Shown here one piece after another: positions 42,525 through 51,026 of a stretch of DNA of 64,000 nt. The position numbers were made by a program, and so were the translations under genes. Position 1 is the first letter of the stretch; the number at the start of each line of letters is the position of its first letter. The stretch comes from Pediococcus acidilactici DSM 20284 (GTDB taxonomy: Bacteria > Bacillota > Bacilli > Lactobacillales > Lactobacillaceae), in the NCBI RefSeq assembly GCF_000146325.1, contig NZ_GL397067.1, positions 1,429,628 through 1,493,627 of the forward strand. Reading direction: 5' to 3'. Under the pieces are notes generated by a model that saw only the letters and a program-made list of their open reading frames with translations, was not told the DNA's origin and ran no database searches.

Positions 42525-43314
42525 GAATAAAAAATCCATTTTCAGCAATCATGAAATTTCAATGCTCGGTATTCGTTCTAACCTAGTACAGGCTTCGTTT
42601 TCTTACGAACGGATGCATTCGCCAGGATGGACGTGGGCACAGCTGCCCTATTGGGAGAAAATTTATCGTGACGATCCCGAGGGGTTAAAGCGGGTAATGA
42701 CCGACAACATGGAATTTATTAACAGCTCGCCACCGTTATACCCCATTCTCATGGGGCTGCTGTTAACCATGGAAGAAGAGCACGTTGATTCTACCACTAT
42801 TAAGGGGTTGAAGAACGCGTTGTTCGGGCCGATGGCTGGAATCGGGGATGCAATTTTTTGGTTCACCATTATGCCGATTGTGGGCGGGATTAGCGCTTCA
42901 ATTGCTAAAAACGGAAACGTCTTTGGTCCCATCCTCTTCTTCGTGGTTTACCTCTTCCTCTTCTGGTCCCGGGCGCCCCTGGCTCATCTTGGGTACAACC
43001 TAGGAACCAAAGCCATTGACGTAATCCAAGAAAATTCGACGGTCATTTCGCACGTTGCTTCTATTCTGGGATTGACCGTAATTGGTTCCCTAATTGCGTC
43101 GTACGTAAAGATGCAATTGACTATTAAAATTGGGGCCGGGAACACCGTTATTGACCTGCAAAAGCAACTTCTAGACAAGATTTTTCCCAACATTTTGCCA
43201 TTTGCCTTTGTATTCTTACTGTTTTGGTTGCTGCGAAAGAACATTAGCCCGATTTGGTTGATCGTGGTGACCTTTGCCTTGTCAATTGTTATGGCGGCAA
43301 TTGGTTGGATGTGA
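42514..43314 (+). CDS. PTS mannose-family IID
   Basis: A 266-residue IID with the family N-terminus (NLVQASFSYERMHSPGW), LLTMEEEH and GPMAGIGDAIFW, plus C-terminal helices. The ATG at 42514 lies within the IIC 3' end (11-bp overlap), so the two are translationally coupled through AAGGAGGTGG. Confidence 0.9.
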   Translation: MVSKNKKSIFSNHEISMLGIRSNLVQASFSYERMHSPGWTWAQLPYWEKIYRDDPEGLKRVMTDNMEFINSSPPLYPILMGLLLTMEEEHVDSTTIKGLKNALFGPMAGIGDAIFWFTIMPIVGGISASIAKNGNVFGPILFFVVYLFLFWSRAPLAHLGYNLGTKAIDVIQENSTVISHVASILGLTVIGSLIASYVKMQLTIKIGAGNTVIDLQKQLLDKIFPNILPFAFVFLLFWLLRKNISPIWLIVVTFALSIVMAAIGWM

Positions 43315-43339
43315 TTAGCGAATAAAACGGAGATAATTG

Positions 43340-43771
43340 ATGAACGAGATTAAAGTAATTGTTAGTGGCCACGGCAAATTTGCGTCTGGAATTCAAGCGG
43401 CCCTAAGTTTACTGATTAAGGTGCCGGAAAATTGGCGATTTATTGATTTTACGACCGGGATGAGCGACCAAGATTTACATCAAGAATTCATCCAAGCCTT
43501 AGGTGCTGCACCTTTTGAGGAAACCGTGTTCTTTACTGATTTAGCTGGTGGAACGCCGTACAACGTGGCGGCTACTTTGGCAGCAGACGCGACGCAATTG
43601 CAAGTGGTCGCGGGATGTAATTTGGCTTCGTTGATGGAAACCATGTTCCAAACGTTTGGGAACGCGCACCAGTTGGCCAACGCCTTAATTAGCACCAGTC
43701 ACGCAAGCATTAAAAGGTTTGACCCAAACGCTCCGATTAGCCGAAATGCGGACCTGGATGATGGGATTTAG
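43340..43771 (+). CDS. PTS mannose-family IIA
   Basis: A 143-residue IIA with phosphohistidine H11 in IVSGHGKFASG and the conserved FTDLAGGTPYNVA. The ATG at 43340 follows GGAGATAA. Completes the IIB-IIC-IID-IIA set; gene order and sequence resemble aga clusters. Confidence 0.9.
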   Translation: MNEIKVIVSGHGKFASGIQAALSLLIKVPENWRFIDFTTGMSDQDLHQEFIQALGAAPFEETVFFTDLAGGTPYNVAATLAADATQLQVVAGCNLASLMETMFQTFGNAHQLANALISTSHASIKRFDPNAPISRNADLDDGI

Positions 43772-43900
43772 CAGGGGGAACTCGGCAGATCGACGGAGCG
43801 GCATTTTCGAAATGGGTTGGTTTAAATTGCTCTGTGCACCAACGTTTAAAAACGAGACCGTGATGATTGAAAAAGTATTAAATTGGAGAGGTTGTTAAAT

Positions 43901-44377
43901 ATGGATACCATTGGAATAGCGGTGATCGTAATCGCGATGATCGCTGGAGGTATGGCAATTAAAATCTATCAAGAGCGACGATACTTTTACCTAAGCACCT
44001 TTTTTTATAAAGAACCACAAAGCAGCAACGTATTGTTTTTAGGGAAAAGCGGGCGATATATTTTAAACCGGACTAAGGTTAGCGAGGCTAACCAACAACC
44101 AGCTAAATTTATTATTGATGAAGGAACTTTCACGGTCACTGCCGACCAACTGCTTTTGCAAAGTCATGACGGGCTAGTGATCACTTATGACAATGTGCGT
44201 AACCTAGTGATGAACAAGAATCCGCACGTGCGACGACAGAGTCCAGCGGTGTCAGATTTAAAAACCATTGAAATGAAAAACCATCGATTAATTGTTGCCC
44301 AACAACCGTTAAAAAGACTGGGCGACCACCGCGCTAAAAGCGTGGTTTCAGTACGAAAAATGCTGGGGCAGGCGTAG
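43901..44377 (+). CDS. Single-pass membrane protein, unknown, 158 residues
   Basis: Starts at an ATG ten bases after GGAGAGG. It has an N-terminal membrane helix (IGIAVIVIAMIAGGMAI), then a soluble mixed alpha/beta part (NVLFLGKSGRYILNRT, FTVTADQLLLQSHDGLVITYDNV). I do not recognise it. Downstream of the PTS operon by 129 bp, perhaps separately transcribed. No catalytic motif. Confidence 0.6.
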   Translation: MDTIGIAVIVIAMIAGGMAIKIYQERRYFYLSTFFYKEPQSSNVLFLGKSGRYILNRTKVSEANQQPAKFIIDEGTFTVTADQLLLQSHDGLVITYDNVRNLVMNKNPHVRRQSPAVSDLKTIEMKNHRLIVAQQPLKRLGDHRAKSVVSVRKMLGQA

Positions 44378-44474
44378 GTCGGTTAGCAGCCACGTCGGAA
44401 TATTTCTGGGAATCTTCGCGGATTCTGTGAGTTTTATTATATTGGTTAGGAAGAATTGGGCTTTAGTTTAGCGT

Positions 44475-44501
44475 CTGCCTTGGGGTGGGCGTTTTTTTGT
44501 G
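44475..44501 (+). terminator. Probable terminator before the nuclease-helicase gene
   Basis: CGTCTGCC pairs with GGTGGGCG (including G-T pairs) and is followed by seven T's. Confidence 0.55.
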
Positions 44502-44590
44502 GGGAGAATTTGCAAATTTTAGATGTTAAGCCCACCTTTTTAAAAGAAAATGTATAATACAATTAGTAAAAATTAATTGCAGGTGTAAAA

Positions 44591-46264
44591 ATGGCTAACG
44601 TAAATGATCCAGTTGTAGAAAAAATTTCATTTAATAAAAACGGGTTACGATTGTTAGATGAAAGAAATGAACAGCTTTTATTAGACTACCCAACTGTTTA
44701 CATTATTTATGCAGAAAACAAAGATAGTTATAGCGTTTATGTTGGAGAGACGAATAATATTAAGCAGCGAACAAGAGAACATTTTCAAGAGATGCGCTAT
44801 GCTAAAAGATCCAAAATGTTTGTGGTTGGACATGAACATTTCAATAAATCATTAACACTGGATATAGAAAACAAGTTAATGCTCTACATGACTGGTAGTA
44901 AAGCCGTTAAAAATTTATCCAACAAGCGGGCTAACCCGCAGTATAAATATTTTCCTGTAGAAGAGATGAACGCTATTTTTTCAAAAATATGGCGTCAGTT
45001 ACATAGAGAAAACAATCAATTATTTCCGGTTGAGGAGGTAATTGAAGAAAATGCGCTATTTAAAGCTTCCCCTTTTCACAAGTTGACAGAAGAGCAAATG
45101 AATGCTGAAATCACTATTCTGGATCATATAAAGCAAGCGCTTAACGAAGAAAAAGAGAATCAATTAATTCTAGTGGAAGGGTCAGCAGGTTCAGGGAAAA
45201 CAGTGTTACTAAGTTCATTATTTTATTTGCTTAGTGGGCAAGATGAAGAATTTAAAGGGAAAAGTTCCTACATGTTAGTGAATCATGATCAGCAAGTGAA
45301 GGTCTATAACAATATCGCTAAAAAACTAGGTATCCAAAAGAAGTTTGATGAAAAAGTAATGAAGCCTACAAAGTTTATCAATAATTTTACAGACAAGGCG
45401 GATATTGCTTTAATTGACGAAGCTCATCTTTTGTGGACGCAAGGAAAGCAGTCTTATCAAGGGAAAAACCAGCTTAACGATATTATGGATCGTGCTAAAA
45501 TTACTATAGCAGTTTTAGATCCACATCAAATGCTTAGAACTCAACAATATATTGAAGGGCAAACGTTAAAAAAATTAGAGAACCGGGCTAAGAAGAATGG
45601 CCATTTAATTAAATTAAGAAATCAATTGAGAATGAACGCAGCAAAAGATACTGTAAAATGGATTAAAATGCTAGTTTATGGAAATAGAATAACTAATTTA
45701 CCAAGGGATGATAAAGATTACGAACTGAAAATCTTTAAGAGCCCAGGTGAAATGTATAAGGCAATCAAAGAAAAAAATCGAGACCAAAGTAAGGGGCTTT
45801 CCCGAATGTTGGCTACGTTTGACTGGGAGTTTAAAGAAAAACGGGACAAAAATCACGATTTATATCAAGTAACGGTAGAAGATTTTAGCTTGCCGTGGAA
45901 TCTACAAACCAAAAGCAATGATAAGAATTTATCCTGGGCTGAACGACCAGAAACAATTAATGAAGTAGGGTCTACCTACACAATCCAAGGGTTCGACTTG
46001 AATTACAGTGGTGTAATTATTGGTCCGTCAGTCAAATATCGTGATGGTAAAATCGTTTACGATCCTAATGCTAGTGCGAATAAAAATGCGGTATCAAATC
46101 GCACGTTAAGTGATGGAAGCAAAGTGAAGGTATATAATCAGCTATTACCCAACGAGCTAAATGTGTTGTTAACTAGGGGAGTTAACGGGCTTTATATTTA
46201 TGCCGTTGATGATGAATTAAGAAAAGTATTGCTAGCAGCTCAAAATCAGGAAATACAAAATTAA
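44591..46264 (+). CDS. GIY-YIG nuclease fused to a DUF2075 SF1-helicase-like ATPase
   Basis: A 557-residue two-domain protein. The N-terminal GIY-YIG-like nuclease (about 36-110) has YIIY...YVGETNNIKQRTREH, with R60, H64 and a candidate catalytic E93. The DUF2075 P-loop ATPase follows: Walker A GSAGSGKT (197-204), Walker B LIDEAH (274-279), and later LDPHQM and VGSTYTIQGFD, typical of SF1 helicases. The gene is AT-rich compared with the PTS operon before it, sits alone between terminators and has no partner. Such fusions occur in genomic islands and could act in DNA repair or phage defence; neither is proven. Confidence 0.82.
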   Translation: MANVNDPVVEKISFNKNGLRLLDERNEQLLLDYPTVYIIYAENKDSYSVYVGETNNIKQRTREHFQEMRYAKRSKMFVVGHEHFNKSLTLDIENKLMLYMTGSKAVKNLSNKRANPQYKYFPVEEMNAIFSKIWRQLHRENNQLFPVEEVIEENALFKASPFHKLTEEQMNAEITILDHIKQALNEEKENQLILVEGSAGSGKTVLLSSLFYLLSGQDEEFKGKSSYMLVNHDQQVKVYNNIAKKLGIQKKFDEKVMKPTKFINNFTDKADIALIDEAHLLWTQGKQSYQGKNQLNDIMDRAKITIAVLDPHQMLRTQQYIEGQTLKKLENRAKKNGHLIKLRNQLRMNAAKDTVKWIKMLVYGNRITNLPRDDKDYELKIFKSPGEMYKAIKEKNRDQSKGLSRMLATFDWEFKEKRDKNHDLYQVTVEDFSLPWNLQTKSNDKNLSWAERPETINEVGSTYTIQGFDLNYSGVIIGPSVKYRDGKIVYDPNASANKNAVSNRTLSDGSKVKVYNQLLPNELNVLLTRGVNGLYIYAVDDELRKVLLAAQNQEIQN

Positions 46265-46305
46265 TGTAAAACATTACAAATTTATAGGTTGATAAATTAC
46301 TAATT

Positions 46306-46350
46306 AATAAGAGGTTGAATTCTAATTTGAATTTCAACCTCTTATTTTGT
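46306..46350. terminator. Bidirectional terminator between the nuclease-helicase and lacI-type genes
   Basis: AATAAGAGGTTGAA pairs perfectly with TTCAACCTCTTATT between two convergent genes, with T's on the right. Confidence 0.88.
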
Positions 46351-46356
46351 TGGATT

Positions 46357-47379
46357 TTAATTTTTTAAAAAAGATTCACGATAAACCATCGCAATCGGGG
46401 CAATGATTTTTTGCGGCTCTGTGGGAGTACTTTGTCCTATGTTTTGTAATAGAATGTCAACAGCTTGTTCAGCTAGTAATGTTGTGTTTTGGTGGATAGT
46501 TGTTATGGTTGGCGTTGCAATATTGGCGATTGAAGCGTCATCGAAACCAATTACGCTAAGTTTTTGGGGGACTGCAATGTGTAATTTAGCAGCTGCTTTA
46601 ACAACCATAAAAGCAATGTAATCATTAATTGCGAAGATTCCTAAGGGTTGTGGGTCAGAAGAATGTTCGATTAAGAATTCTTCCAACAATGTATTTTCTT
46701 CTAAATATTGATTTGAAGACACATTCAACCTAAAAACATGCTTTTCGGGATTTTTAATATTAGTTTTCTTTTTAAGGGTGTCGATAAAACCGTGAGTCCG
46801 CTCTCTAGTTGGTGAGTAATTTGTTTTTGACAAAATCAAATAGGGATCTCGGCCATCTGTGATGATTTCATTGGTGGCTTTTTGTGCTCCCGCATAGTGA
46901 TCAGATTTAATGATGTTTTCGTTATCAGATTGAGGAGCTCGATCGATGTAGACAATGTTTTTATTTTGGCTGGCTAAATCAGCGTTAATGCTGTCAGTAG
47001 CTGAAATGATAATTATTCCCTCTACCATCAATTCTTTTAGAACTTTTAGATAATTTTCTTCCTGAAAATAATCCCGCTCGGTATTACAAATAATGGTTGT
47101 GTATCCTGCTTTAAATAAAAGTCCTTCACATTTTTTAACTATTTTTGAATAGAATTCATTTCTTATATCAGGTACTAAAATTCCGATTAATTTTGTGTGT
47201 CCGGTTTTTAACGTGGAAGCAAGCCGATTGGGCTGATAATCTAGCTCATCCATTATGGCATGAATTTTATTTCTGGTAGCAATGCTAATATTACCAGTAT
47301 TATTAATGACCTTGGAAACGGTAGTTTTAGAAACCCCGGCTCGGTTAGCAATGTCTTGAATGGACACTTTATTTTTCAT
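46357..47379 (-). CDS. LacI-family transcriptional regulator of the ketose cluster
   Basis: A 340-residue LacI/GalR repressor: N-terminal HTH (VSIQDIANRAGVSKTTVSKV), hinge LASTLKTGHTKLIG, then a periplasmic-binding-like effector domain (FAINDYIAFMV, VIGFDDASIA). The ATG at 47379 is chosen because GGAGG lies upstream and the family begins just before VSIQDIA. Divergent from the transaldolase/PTS operon and next to a perfect 26-bp palindrome, its probable operator. Confidence 0.9.
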   Translation of the reverse strand: MKNKVSIQDIANRAGVSKTTVSKVINNTGNISIATRNKIHAIMDELDYQPNRLASTLKTGHTKLIGILVPDIRNEFYSKIVKKCEGLLFKAGYTTIICNTERDYFQEENYLKVLKELMVEGIIIISATDSINADLASQNKNIVYIDRAPQSDNENIIKSDHYAGAQKATNEIITDGRDPYLILSKTNYSPTRERTHGFIDTLKKKTNIKNPEKHVFRLNVSSNQYLEENTLLEEFLIEHSSDPQPLGIFAINDYIAFMVVKAAAKLHIAVPQKLSVIGFDDASIANIATPTITTIHQNTTLLAEQAVDILLQNIGQSTPTEPQKIIAPIAMVYRESFLKN

Positions 47380-47443
47380 GGTTATAAAATACCTCCAAAA
47401 AAATATTGACAAACATTATAGATGGCTGTTACACTTATCCTGA

Positions 47444-47490
47444 AATTAAGGTTACCGGTAACCTTAATTAAACAATATTATACGTATAAT
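47444..47490 (+). promoter_or_regulatory. LacI operator (26-bp perfect palindrome) and promoter
   Basis: The palindrome at 47444-47469 is centred on TTACCGGTAA and has no mismatch over 26 bp. A -10 TATAAT (47485-47490) puts the -35 region inside it. On the other strand TATAAT (read 47420 to 47415) could serve the lacI-type gene, so the palindrome may control both directions. Confidence 0.82.
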
Positions 47491-47552
47491 AATATCACTT
47501 ATTTAAAAATCTTTTTAGGGGGAACGGTATCCCCAAGTTGAGGAGTAAAATT

Positions 47553-48266
47553 ATGGACTTATTTGATATTGATATTTACGCAGATGGTGCAGTTGTAGAC
47601 GATATGGTAGAAGCTAAAGAACAATTAAACGTTAAGGGATTTACCACTAATCCTAGTTTGATGAAAAAAGCTGGAATAACTGATTACATGAAGTTTGCCA
47701 GAAAAGTTATGAGTACAGTTGGTGATCTTCCAATATCATTTGAAGTATTTTCTGATGATTTTAAAACCATGAAAATGGAAGCGCTTAAATTGGCAGAATT
47801 AGGAAAAAATGTTTTTGTGAAAATTCCGATTACCAATACCAAGGGTGAATCATCAGTTCCTCTAATTAAAGAGCTGTCAGAGCAGGGTGTTTCAATCAAC
47901 GTTACCGCTATCTTAACAATAGATCAAGTTAAAGAAGTAGTTCCCGCATTTAGTGAAAATACTACAAACATTGTTTCAGTCTTCGCTGGGAGAGTCGCTG
48001 ATACAGGCGTTGATCCAACAAATTTAATGAAAGAGTCTGTACAAGTGGTTAAAGAAAGCAAAGGAAACACTAAGCTATTGTGGGCTAGTTGTCGAGAAGT
48101 ACTAAACATTAAACAAGCAGCTGATTTAGGAGTAGATATCATTACGGTGACAACTCCTGTATTAAAAAAATTAGGCATGGTAGGAAAAGACTTAAAGAAA
48201 TTATCCTTAGAAACTGTTCAAGGTTTTAATAACGATGTAAAAGATTTGGGATTTTCAATTATTTAA
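47553..48266 (+). CDS. Transaldolase / fructose 6-phosphate aldolase family protein
   Basis: A 237-residue class I aldolase of the small transaldolase (TalC/FSA-like) group: DIDIYADGA, GFTTNPSLMKKAG, the Schiff-base Lys in VFVKIPITN, and VSVFAGRVADTG. The start follows GAGGAG. Such enzymes either transfer dihydroxyacetone units or cleave ketose 6-phosphates directly. It heads the mannose-type PTS operon, suggesting action on the imported phosphosugar. Exact reaction unknown. Confidence 0.85.
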   Translation: MDLFDIDIYADGAVVDDMVEAKEQLNVKGFTTNPSLMKKAGITDYMKFARKVMSTVGDLPISFEVFSDDFKTMKMEALKLAELGKNVFVKIPITNTKGESSVPLIKELSEQGVSINVTAILTIDQVKEVVPAFSENTTNIVSVFAGRVADTGVDPTNLMKESVQVVKESKGNTKLLWASCREVLNIKQAADLGVDIITVTTPVLKKLGMVGKDLKKLSLETVQGFNNDVKDLGFSII

Positions 48267-48291
48267 GCTGGACTAAAGGAGGAAAACAAAT

Positions 48292-49968
48292 ATGATCTTG
48301 TCCGCTATTTTAGTTGCAATTCTTGCGACAATTTCGCAATGGTGGTTTTTTGCACCCATTACGCGATGCATGACGTATCCGCTAACTACTGGTATTTTAG
48401 TTGGAATATTTATGGGCCACCCTATGTTAGGGATGCTAGCAGGAGCAAATATTCAATTAGTATATCTAGGATGGATTAACGCCGGGGGTGTGATGCCTAG
48501 TAACACTATGGTAGCTGGTATATATGGGACGGCGCTAACAATTTTATCTAGTGCTAGCCCAAAGTTGGCAGTTACATTTGCGATTCCGTTTAGTTTACTA
48601 GGGTTACTAATGGTCCAAATTTATCAAACGCTAAACTCATTTTGGGTACATAGAGCAGATAAAGCACTGGCCGAAGGTAACGTAAATCAAATTCGATTTT
48701 TAAATTTTGTTCCATCATTTATTGTGTCTTTATTGGTATATGGATTGCCAGCATTTTGCTTGGTATTGTTTGGTAAAGGCTGGGCGACAGCACTAATCAA
48801 TGCGATTCCTGAAAGCTTAACCACAGCTTTAGAAGTTGTTGGTGGTCTAATGCCGGCACTTGGAATCGCAATGCTATTAAGCTATTTAGGAAAGAAGAGT
48901 TTAAACGCATATTTCTTCATTGGATTTTTCCTAGCAGTTTATCTAAAACTTGATACAACGGCAGTAGCAATCTTTTCAGCAGCAATTGCCTTTTTGATTT
49001 TTGTTAGTCAAACAGCGAAAAAGAAAGAAGATAGCCCTAAAGAAAAGAAGGTAAAACGCTTGACGTTGAATAATCGAAAAGGAGCTACTGAAGCAGTTCA
49101 ACCAGCTGCTAACTCCACGGATAGCGCAAGTGTGATTACTACTGACGATTACAAAGTTCAATTGAATAAACGGGATTTGATCAAGACGTGGTTATGGCAA
49201 CAATCAGATGAAGCTGCTTATAATTATGAACGTTTGCAAGCTTTAGGACTTACTAACATGATGTTGTATCCGATTCGGAAACTTTATAGTGATCCTCAAA
49301 AGCAAGCCGAAGAATTGAAAAAGTACATAGTGTTTTTTAATACAGAACCACACATGGTTGGCCCAATTATTCACGGAGTGGCTTTATCAATGGAAGAAGC
49401 TCGAGCAAATGGACAAAACGTTAGCGCAGAGGATATCAACGGTGTTAGAACTGGACTAATGGGACCAGCAGCAGGGATTGGTGATACAGTCCAACAAGGA
49501 ATTATTTTTCCGATTTTAGCTAGTATTGGTGCAACAATGGCTTTGGATCATAACTTTATTGGCCCGGTCTTCTTTACGGTAGTTTTTGAAGCAATTATTT
49601 ACACGATTGGTTACCTGATGTTTATGTTTGGCTATAAGAAAGGGAAGAGCTCTGTAATTACCATTTTGAAGAATGGAATCATCGATAAAGTTACAAATGC
49701 TTTCAGTATTGTAGGTTTAATGGTAGTGGGGACTATGGCAGCAACCCGGATAACGGTGGATACGCCGTTAGTTTGGTCAATCGGAAAAAGCACGATGAAG
49801 TTACAAGAGATTTTGAATACGCTGGCTCCGGGATTAATACCGTTAGCAATTACTTTAATCGTTTGGCGTTTGGTTGCCAAAAAGGTTAACCCAACGTGGA
49901 TAATTCTTGGAATTTTTATAATTGGTATTGCTCTTTCATACCTAAATCTTTTAGGAGTAGTTAAGTGA
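48292..49968 (+). CDS. Fused mannose-family PTS IIC-IID permease
   Basis: A 558-residue protein joining two normally separate subunits. IIC spans about 1-235 (PLTTGILVGIFMGHPMLGML, INAGGVMPSNT), a charged linker (KKKEDSPKEKKVKRL) follows, and IID spans about 295-558 (YNYERLQALGLTNMMLYPI, LMGPAAGIGDTVQQG, VNPTWIILG). The start follows AAAGGAGG. Substrate is unknown; the associated aldolases suggest a ketose or unusual hexose. Confidence 0.88.
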   Translation: MILSAILVAILATISQWWFFAPITRCMTYPLTTGILVGIFMGHPMLGMLAGANIQLVYLGWINAGGVMPSNTMVAGIYGTALTILSSASPKLAVTFAIPFSLLGLLMVQIYQTLNSFWVHRADKALAEGNVNQIRFLNFVPSFIVSLLVYGLPAFCLVLFGKGWATALINAIPESLTTALEVVGGLMPALGIAMLLSYLGKKSLNAYFFIGFFLAVYLKLDTTAVAIFSAAIAFLIFVSQTAKKKEDSPKEKKVKRLTLNNRKGATEAVQPAANSTDSASVITTDDYKVQLNKRDLIKTWLWQQSDEAAYNYERLQALGLTNMMLYPIRKLYSDPQKQAEELKKYIVFFNTEPHMVGPIIHGVALSMEEARANGQNVSAEDINGVRTGLMGPAAGIGDTVQQGIIFPILASIGATMALDHNFIGPVFFTVVFEAIIYTIGYLMFMFGYKKGKSSVITILKNGIIDKVTNAFSIVGLMVVGTMAATRITVDTPLVWSIGKSTMKLQEILNTLAPGLIPLAITLIVWRLVAKKVNPTWIILGIFIIGIALSYLNLLGVVK

Positions 49969-49975
49969 GGAAATT

Positions 49976-50419
49976 ATGGTAAAAATATTTTTAATTAGTC
50001 ATGGACCATTTAGTAAAGGACTTTTAGAAAGCATTGAAATGATTGCTGGACCTCAAGAAGGCATTACCTCTCTATCTTTAGAGCGTGGAGAGAATCCTGA
50101 GGAGTTTCGGAATCGGTTACAAGAAAGCTTATCTGAAAATTACGATGCAACTAATGGAGTTTTAGTGCTCTGCGATTTAAAGGGTGGAACGCCATACAAT
50201 TCAGCAGCATATTTAAGTCAAAAATTTAAAATGAAGTTGATTACCGGAATGAACGTACCAATGGTGATTACCTTAGTCACGACGAGAACTGCCGAAACAT
50301 CATTGGATGAGTTAGCAACGTTAGCTACAAGTTCAGAGTCGACAAATATTGAAAATGTAAATTTGAATTTTAAACAAGGAGGAAGAAAACATGGAAAACT
50401 TAGTCTTAACAAGAATTGA
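49976..50419 (+). CDS. Mannose-family PTS IIA
   Basis: A 147-residue IIA with phosphohistidine H9 in FLISHGPFSKG and the conserved LCDLKGGTPYNSA. Begins 7 bp after the IIC-IID stop and overlaps the IIB gene by 29 bp. Confidence 0.9.
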   Translation: MVKIFLISHGPFSKGLLESIEMIAGPQEGITSLSLERGENPEEFRNRLQESLSENYDATNGVLVLCDLKGGTPYNSAAYLSQKFKMKLITGMNVPMVITLVTTRTAETSLDELATLATSSESTNIENVNLNFKQGGRKHGKLSLNKN

Positions 50420-50867
50420 TGATCGGTTAATTCATGGGCAAGTAATGACTGCATGGATTAAGAACAAAGGTGCGGATCAAGTAGTAATTGTTGATGATGG
50501 AGTAGCCAAGGATGACTTTATGATTAATGTTTTAGAAAACGCGGTACCTGATAATATTGCAATTGGAATCTTTTCTAAAGAAGACGCGGTAACTTTTTTC
50601 TCAGAACCATTAGAAGCACCCACCATTATTTTGGCTAAAACCCCCCAAACGCTAGAATATATGGTTGATAACGGCATTAACATTGATGAAATTGATTTAG
50701 GTGGTATGGGAGCCAAGGAGGGGCGCGAGCGGCTTTATCATACTATTTCAACTAATGCAGAAGAAAATGAATCCTTTAAGCGTTTAATTGAAAAAGGCGT
50801 GGACGCATTTATCCAAATTATGCCACAAAATGAAAAAGTGAACCTAAAAGATATTCTAAACAAATAA
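50391..50867 (+). CDS. Mannose-family PTS IIB
   Basis: A 158-residue IIB with phosphohistidine H15 in TRIDDRLIHGQVM and DLGGMGAKEGRERL. The ATG at 50391 lies inside the IIA 3' end behind AAGGAGG, so the two are translationally coupled. Last gene of the LacI-controlled operon. Confidence 0.9.
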   Translation: MENLVLTRIDDRLIHGQVMTAWIKNKGADQVVIVDDGVAKDDFMINVLENAVPDNIAIGIFSKEDAVTFFSEPLEAPTIILAKTPQTLEYMVDNGINIDEIDLGGMGAKEGRERLYHTISTNAEENESFKRLIEKGVDAFIQIMPQNEKVNLKDILNK

Positions 50868-50890
50868 TAGTGATGAACCCTTAGATTCAG

Positions 50891-50927
50891 AGACTTCAAG
50901 GCGGTGACGCTTTGAAGTCTTTTTATA
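50891..50927 (+). terminator. Terminator of the first ketose operon
   Basis: AGACTTCAA..GC pairs with GC..TTGAAGTCT, followed by T's. Confidence 0.9.
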
Positions 50928-51026
50928 TATCATAAATTGTCATCTACAGGTGACAGTTAGTAATAAGCACGGACATGTTCCAAATGAAATAATATGGTTG
51001 TGGCCATGAAGAAGAAGGTGAAACGG

